This document shows positions 58,027 through 64,000 of a stretch of 64,000 bases of DNA, piece after piece. Source of the stretch: Nageia nagi (Eukaryota > Pinophyta). A program made the translations under genes and the position numbers. The stretch's first letter is position 1. The number at the start of each line of letters is the position of its first letter. The stretch covers positions 23,870,001 to 23,934,000 of the forward strand of contig JBITNC010000001.1 of assembly GCA_050084985.1 (NCBI GenBank). Reading direction: 5' to 3'. The notes below the pieces were generated by a model, which had not been told where the DNA came from, did no database searches, and worked only from the letters and a program-made list of their open reading frames with translations.

Positions 58027-58515
58027 TGTTAGAATTTGTAATGAAATATTGTGAATATCTAAACTCCTTGTAAATTCAATTAATCACTTAAGGGTATGTA
58101 GATACCTTAAGAGATTAATAGAATTCTTTAATATGTAGACTTTGACTTTACCAAAGTGGGTAGTTGGTAGGTTGAAGTTTGGTGATAAATTTAATGTAAC
58201 CCTAACCTTACCCTTGGGTTAAAGGAAGGTTAGGGAGGTACTCTCAACCTATAAATAGAGGGCCTCTCCTCTTGTAAACATATCTAAGTTTTGAGTAAGA
58301 TTACTCTACTTGGTTGTGTAGGAGAGAGCTAGAGAATAGTTGTAAGAGAGACATAGATTTGAGAATAAGAGAACTAGTTGTGGATGTATTCCCAAGGAGG
58401 GAGGAACCACATTATATTGATGTGTTATCTTGAGTGATTGTGTTATCTTGTGTACACATGAGTTTCCTAGTCTAAGGTCCTAGAGGATTTGTTTAGATCT
58501 AGTTCAAATCCTTCA
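58027..58515 (+). repeat. Element K 3' LTR
   Basis: 489 bp, same length as the 5' LTR with three substitutions. A TATAAATAG box lies at 58250-58258. It is followed by the TATAT duplication. Confidence 0.97.
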
Positions 58516-58520
58516 TATAT
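58516..58520. other. Target site duplication of K, right copy
   Basis: TATAT, identical to 49969-49973. After it the minus-strand E sequence resumes. Confidence 0.9.
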
Positions 58521-58990
58521 CAGGTTTGAGAAACATTAGTGTATTCCACCCATATATCTTGAAATTCAATTAGAGATTTGTGATACATTAACTAATACAT
58601 GCCTAAAATGATGTCATAATAGGCTAAGAGAACCACATACAAATCCCAAATAATATATCCCTTAGGTAATTCTACTTCAACATCCTTAAAACATTATCTA
58701 ACAAGATACATTTTTCTAGAGACAAACTCCACTTACCATCCATTTGTTAAAAACATTGGTGCCTTAGACATGTTTTTAACTAAGTAATTAGAAATAAAAC
58801 TATTAATAATACCATAGTATATCAAAATCCTCAAATATTTATTAGGGACTTTACTAGTAATTTGAAGAAGTGTGGCTTGTCCTCTGGTTTGTGTTGATTC
58901 GATAGCTACAAAAATACAATTCTCTTTGGACCGATTTGCCTTCAAAGGGCACTAATTTTTATAGTGAGATCCATCATAGTTCCAACATTG
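58521..58990 (-). pseudogene. Ty3 protease and gag zinc-knuckle remnant (E)
   Basis: The minus frame 58733-58945 reads KANRSKENCIFVAIESTQTR, then GQATLLQ and RILIYYGIINSFIS, where the D-S-G-A protease site has become Y-Y-G-I. Just upstream (58945-58985) is the knuckle CWNYDGSHYKN*C with Tyr at the second Cys. Toward 58521 the sequence gives DIWVEYTNV, the same linker as in E2. The protease would have processed the polyprotein; this copy is dead. Confidence 0.8.
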
Positions 58991-60337
58991 ATATTTAGTA
59001 CACTTTTTATATTTCAAAAACTTATCCTTAGTTACATTTTGATTAGTCTTTTGTTTCTAAAAATCCTTGGCTATGGTTCCTCGAACCTTGACTTCCATTC
59101 CCAAGGTTATAGTTTTGTTTATAGAACTAGTGATTTTTATTCTAAAAATTCTTCTTCTTGTTATTTTTGTTCTCAAATGGCCTTTTATTAAACTTGGGTG
59201 GATTACCATCTTCATAACCATGATTATTATCCTTGATCTTCTTATTGCTTGAATGTTTTACTTGATGTTCTACACTTTTATTATTTTGGTAAATTTCTTT
59301 ATTTTTTTATCTATAAGACTATAATTTATTAAGGTTTTCTTGACACCCATATTTCCTTATTCTCTTTTTGCAAGGTCATATTATTCTTCAAGCATTTTGG
59401 AGGTTAATACATTGACCATACTCTTGATCTTAGGGTCTAAACCAATAAGAAACCTATGAACCTTCATATGGTTCTTATCTTCAAGAACATATTTTAATAG
59501 CCTAAAAAAAATTTGATGATAGCTTTGGACACTCATTGATCCTTTTTGTAAGGTATAGTATTCTTCATACTTTCAATCATAATAGATTTATGGAATGAAT
59601 ATTTTGCAAAATGCTACAACAAAATTTGGCCATTTTAGATACTACATCCCATGCTCAATCTTGTTAGCATTCCACCATTCTAGCACAATGTCTTGAAAGT
59701 TGTAGGTATCTCACATAATTTTGGCTTCCAAATTGACAAATTCCTTATCCAAAAATATGTATATGATTCTTCTAACTTTAATTTAGCTTACTCACCCTCT
59801 TATTTACCATTAAATTTGGGATATGGGATTTCTTAACATCTAAAGCAAGTTCTTATTCGATCATTTCCTACATTTGGTCATTTGTCCCTTTAGACCTTGC
59901 TTGCTTTGGAAAAAATTCTTATCATGAAGGTTTAGCTCATTTATTCAATATATTATTGATAATATCTTATTGTTATACCACCTTCTTTTATAACCTTATG
60001 ATGGCTTCTTCACCTTCATTATTCTGAGTGGAATGACTTGTGGAACTCTCATTTTTATTATTATTAGGTGTTGTTCTATTAGCATTTCTAATTATTCTAT
60101 TCCTTGTATTTGTACCCCTAACATTCCTTTTATTTTTCCTTCAATTAGCATTCATAGGGAGACCATTCCTTGCACCTTATTGCAGGATGGCTAAAGCTCT
60201 TATTACATGTCTTGGAATTGCCATAATTTGAGCCCAAAAAATGGTATTTTCATTAGACTCAAGCCTACTCATCTTGAATTCCTAAACTCTTATAGCAAAA
60301 GCATCATGGGACATTGGCATAATATTTTGAACTTGAT
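58991..60337 (-). pseudogene. Ty3 gag remnant (E)
   Basis: This region parallels the E2 gag (1700-3050) in reverse complement, for example the Asn/Lys-rich low-complexity stretch at 59040-59280 against 2700-2950, and 'accattctagcacaatg' against the EWWNAYK region. Frames are broken throughout; the plus-strand frames here (58964-59191, 59067-59252, 60040-60231) are antisense shadows. Confidence 0.75.
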
Positions 60338-60350
60338 GCTTTGATACCAA
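60338..60350 (-). other. Primer binding site of element E
   Basis: The minus strand reads TTGGTATCAAAGC directly after the LTR end GCATTACA, identical to E2's site. Confidence 0.9.
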
Positions 60351-63300
60351 TGTAATGCTACTACCTTTTCCTAACTTCACAAAACCCTAAAATTTTAAAC
60401 CTATTTTTATGTTTAGTTTTAACACTCGAATGGTTTAGGAATGGATAAGGTGATCCATATGAGCATATCAATGATACTAGTTAATCAACACTCACATGGT
60501 AAGATTTGTCAAATTCATATTAACTAATCTAAATTATAATTCCTCTAGTATTCACTTATCAACTCATCCCATTAGAATATGTAACATAGGTGACCTCATC
60601 ATTTTTTTCATGAATTATGCAATAGACATTATGCTCACAGTATAGTATTTTCCTACATGGGGCCCATATCACCCAAGAGAATGCTTTTCCATAATATTAT
60701 TCATCTTTTCATATGGAAACCATCCAATTCATTAAGTGTAGATATATTATCTTATGCAATATTTCATATGAAATGGGTAAGCATCATCGCCTATGGAATA
60801 GTCATCATACTCTCATTTGCTAACTATAAGTAGTATGACTACTAGTTACTTTCACATTGTAACTATAGGTTTATCAACTAATATCCTCATATGAAAAACT
60901 ATTGAGGATATGAGACACTAGCCTACCCATATCTATCAACTAGGCTCACCATGAAGTCTACCATCCCCATGCCCATATCTTGGGGATCCATGGGTATTCG
61001 AATAATACCCTTGAGTGGTTTTTTATAATTTAATAAGTTTTTAAGAAGGAAAAATAAACCCTACATGAATGTCCTTATAATTGATTGATCTTAGATCAAT
61101 TATTAGTTTTTCTATATTTTATGCTTGTATCAAGTAGTAGGATGTTATTCTAATCTAATTTCTTGCAAACAAACTACATTTAATAATCATTCTTAATAAA
61201 CAAGAACAATAATTTCATCAAAAATGCACAACAAGTTTCAAAATAAGCTTGTTCATGAAGTCACTAAGCAATATTTAATATTACTTTACTATAATTATCC
61301 TATATGCATGGTGAGGTGCAAATAATATTACCTTAAAGGTACTTCATATGCCACAGATTATCAAGCCTTGATATATAACTAAAGATAGCTACTTATAACA
61401 AGGAAGTGTGGTATAGAGTATTTCATACTCAAGGAATATTATTTATGCATGTCATTTAGTGAAAGAATATTTTATTAAGTCATATTTTATATAATTTTGC
61501 CTATTATTAGTCAATCCATGATGTAGAATTCTTTATCAACTTTAGTATATAATCAAATTCTAGTCATTTGTCTTCTAGGGTTTTAGCACCTTGAATAGGT
61601 TTTCTTGAAAGATCATCTAAGAACCCTAATATTTTGTTTTAGCTTGAGCTAAGTATCAATACTTCATCATTCTAATCAATTATTTAAATTTATTAGGAGG
61701 TATATATATAGGTCTTCTTCAATGTAATTGTTAATGTTCATTTTCATTAGGATACCTCTATTATTTGCTATCCCATGCCTTGTATTAATTATTCCTAAAA
61801 ATGTGTCAAGTTAAAAATTCAATCTAACCATGTGAAACAATAAGTTTTCTCATTACAAATTAATTTTTCAATGCATGTAGCATTTACTATACATCATCAA
61901 TATATACATTTAAAGAGATTAATTTCCCAAAATATTATTGATTGTCATATAAATTACATTCATGCATAGAATAGGTTGAAAATAAATCATACTTTTGAGG
62001 TATCACAAAAGTTACCTAGGAACTAGGTTATCCTCTAAATTATCACTTAATTACATCCATTTACAAATGTCTATACCTCAATATGTGGTGTCATTCCATA
62101 CCCTAAATTTTTACATATTGATAGTACTCTACAATGAGTTAGGAAGTGTAGTATTACTTTCAAATAATTATCTTCAAGTGGGTATGTTTAGGGTTCTCAT
62201 TTCGTTACTTAATTAACTTCCCAAGATATTATTTGTATTCCCACAAACCATTTAGATACATTTAAGAACATATAATAATATAAAACAAATAAAATTCACT
62301 TCTTGAATTATTAGAAATAAGTTACATATGGAAACTAGGTTATTAAACTTACATAAATTTTACAAATGCCTATACATCCATGGGTAGCAACTCTAGTCCA
62401 TACCCTAATGGATTTTTATGATGATAGCAACTATCAAGAATGAAGTTCAGCCAAATTTTGTACATCATAGTATATCTAAGACATTTAATTACATATAGGT
62501 TCCTTTTAATCCATCATGATAGTTTTTACATTATAGGCTTCTTTATCTCTTCACTCTTTAACTGTAGCTCCTTGCCATCTTCCTCTTCCATGTTTCTCCT
62601 TGAGGATCCAAGATGCATTGGATATGGGCACTAAGAAAGGCTTTGAGTATGTACGATCAAGAAAACCCTTTTTTTTTTTTACCAAAATATATCTTATTCT
62701 AAATGCATCACAATCCATTCTAAGAATTCAAATACCCTACTTATAGACCTCAAAAGGTTTTATGTTCTTCTCTAGAAGGACCTCCCTTCCTTGATCTTAG
62801 GGTAACATATTAATCATGATTCATTAATTTTAATAGCATTCCATGATCACCCAAAAATCAAATATCAATCAATTGATGTATTTATCCTTGAAAATGGTAT
62901 GTACATGTCATATCATCATATCAACTTCAAACATAGATATCCATTTTTTTAAAAGGAATTCAAAATCCTTATTCTAATAATTCTTAAGCTTTCCCATTCC
63001 TTGTAAATGAATAAAAGGTATTTTTAAAAACCATTATAAAAAATATATTTTAATTTAAATATAATCTCATGATTTAAAATGATCACATGCTATTCAAAAT
63101 AAAACCCTTGTATTATAACAAAAAATGCCTCCTTATTTAGCATTGTAAGAGGGACAAACACAACAAATAAGGGGGACTTGGGAATTATCTAACAAAATGC
63201 ATCATAATAATGAAATAAAATGGATACATTGAAGGAACCTTGATTTGTTTGACAAAATGCCTCATCAAATTTCAATCTAAGGGACCATAATGATCATGTG

Positions 63301-64000
63301 ATATGCACAAGATCAATAATTTGGAAGGGTCTATAAGTTGTTTGATAAATTGCCTCTTTGAATTGTAGTGCACAGAGATGGATACATTGGAAGGAACATT
63401 GAATCATATGAAAAAATGGCTCAATGAAATATAGTTTCATATATTTCATGTCATAGGATATGTACAAAATGGATACGTTGGAGGTATCTATGAACTAATT
63501 TGATAAAATACCTCAACGAAATGTAGACTCATGGTTTGCATTAGTTACAAGATTTGCACAAAATAATTATACAATAAGGATTATGGATAAATCATCATGC
63601 TCAAATAGATAATTTAAAATGTATTGTAAGTTTGTTGACAAAACACTATGACATGATGCAGTCTCATATACTATGGACATATTGAAAGGGGATGTAAACA
63701 GTTTGACAAAATACCTCATCGAATAATGTTTCATGATCATAGGGTATATCAAAAAATATATGTTGAATGGCCTAGGAATGTCTCTTGAAATGGTAAAAGG
63801 GCATACATAAAATGTATATGAATATTGAAGGGGTTTATGTCTTTTTTGACACAATACCTTAGCAAAATGCAATCTCCTGGTCATAAATGAGCTTCCATGG
63901 AAGAGTAAATGAAAATGGCTTCTTAGAGAATGGTGTCATTAGGCTAGTGAAAATAGGGAGAATATAATGGTTCAAAAATAATTTAACAAGATAAATGATA
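60351..64000 (-). repeat. Element E 5' LTR (inner 3650 bp; continues beyond window)
   Basis: Co-linear with 41775 to about 45450 of the complete LTR, with scattered substitutions and small indels. One larger gap of roughly 170 bp occurs near 63885, relative to about 45240-45420. It includes the degenerate repeat array at 63180-63880. No gene. Confidence 0.88.

Larger units (their letters stand above)
49974..58515 (+). mobile_element. Element K: complete, young Ty1/Copia retrotransposon
   Basis: 8542 bp with 489 bp LTRs, a perfect 5 bp duplication, primer site, long leader, gag-pol in Copia order (gag, protease, integrase, RT, RNase H), a hairpin repeat array and a polypurine tract. The LTRs differ at three positions, all transitions, so insertion is recent on a plant time scale. 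Gag-pol has one stop and three single-base-scale frameshifts, so this copy is not autonomous now. It lies in E between protease and RT. Unusual points are the 2.8 kb leader with a GC-rich host-derived segment and the 3' hairpin array. Confidence 0.95.
23023..64000 (-). mobile_element. Element A: Sirevirus-like Copia, interrupted by D, G and E (continues past window)
   Basis: The left LTR (23023-25408) and the right LTR (33018-33301 then 41248-41774, remainder beyond 64000) share the TGTTAGTCA.AC start and 250 bp of following sequence. On the minus strand a primer site (33003-33017) abuts the right LTR, and purine tracts (25409-25469) abut the left LTR, so A reads right to left. The two closely spaced purine tracts are the 'multiple polypurine tract' arrangement typical of Sireviruses. 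A gag-like remnant is present, but no integrase or RT motif was found between D and the gag. The end coordinate is the window limit; D (about 25760-29573), G (33302-41247) and E/K (from 41775) lie inside. Confidence 0.65.
41775..64000 (-). mobile_element. Element E: giant-LTR chromovirus (Ty3), interrupted by Copia K; continues past window
   Basis: The complete left LTR is 41775-46938 (5164 bp). The second LTR starts at 60351 and runs out of the window. Excluding K and one TATAT copy, the interior is about 4.9 kb. Minus-strand order is primer site, gag, protease, RT, RNase H, integrase, chromodomain-like end, LTR, which is the Ty3 order with the chromovirus C-terminus. All domains are broken. 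LTR termini are TGTAATG...CATTACA. The two LTRs are roughly 85% alike by eye, so the insertion is old. E2 at 1-3668 is the same family in the opposite orientation. Confidence 0.85.

Noticed and set aside
1-64000. tRNA or rRNA genes
   Set aside because: I saw no tRNA T-arm consensus with matching arms and no rRNA-like conserved blocks; the only tRNA-related sequences are primer binding sites.

Overview
The window is AT-rich, gene-poor plant nuclear DNA built almost entirely of nested LTR retrotransposons. Copia, chromovirus-type Ty3 and Athila-like Ty3 elements, initiator-tRNA-Met primer sites and a PPR-type fragment all point to a land plant with a large genome. A gymnosperm-type genome is my guess; the sequence does not prove it. 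I see no intact host gene, tRNA, rRNA or CRISPR array. Element letters below are my own labels.

Left part (1-23022). The 5' end of a decayed chromovirus (E2, + strand: LTR end, gag, protease, start of RT) stops at about 3668. It is followed by a minus-strand Ty3 gag remnant (F). Element B (6790-17946, minus) is a non-autonomous LTR element. Its interior carries a broken copy of part of the host cohesin regulator gene PDS5. B's right LTR is interrupted by element C (13202-17889, minus), a 4.7 kb pol-less Copia relative with a near-perfect target duplication. Next come about 2.6 kb of unrecognised sequence and a truncated Copia (H: LTR, PBS and gag start, 20570-21720, +).

Middle part (23023-41774). 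A Sirevirus-like Copia (A, minus) has 2.4 kb LTRs with tandem repeats, polypurine tracts and a gag remnant, but no pol that I could find. Inside it sit element D (about 25760-29573, +), whose single long ORF fuses a Copia gag N-terminus to an unfamiliar acidic, Cys-rich protein, and element G (33302 to about 41250, +), an Athila-like element with no recognised pol, inserted in A's right LTR.

Right part (41775-64000). A second chromovirus copy of the E2 family (E, minus) has giant LTRs (5164 bp for the complete one) and lies in A's right LTR. Element K, a young Copia (49974-58515, +), is inserted between E's protease and RT. K has a perfect TATAT target duplication and LTRs differing at 3 of 489 positions. 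Its gag-pol is broken by one stop codon and three frameshifts. Its 2.8 kb leader holds a GC-rich patch with PPR-gene fragments. Five hairpin-forming repeats with covarying stems lie between pol and the 3' LTR.

Relative order of insertion: A came before D, G and E; E came before K; B came before C. The most notable results are two host-gene captures (PDS5 in B, PPR in K) and the covarying hairpin array of K, which has a possible structural counterpart in C.
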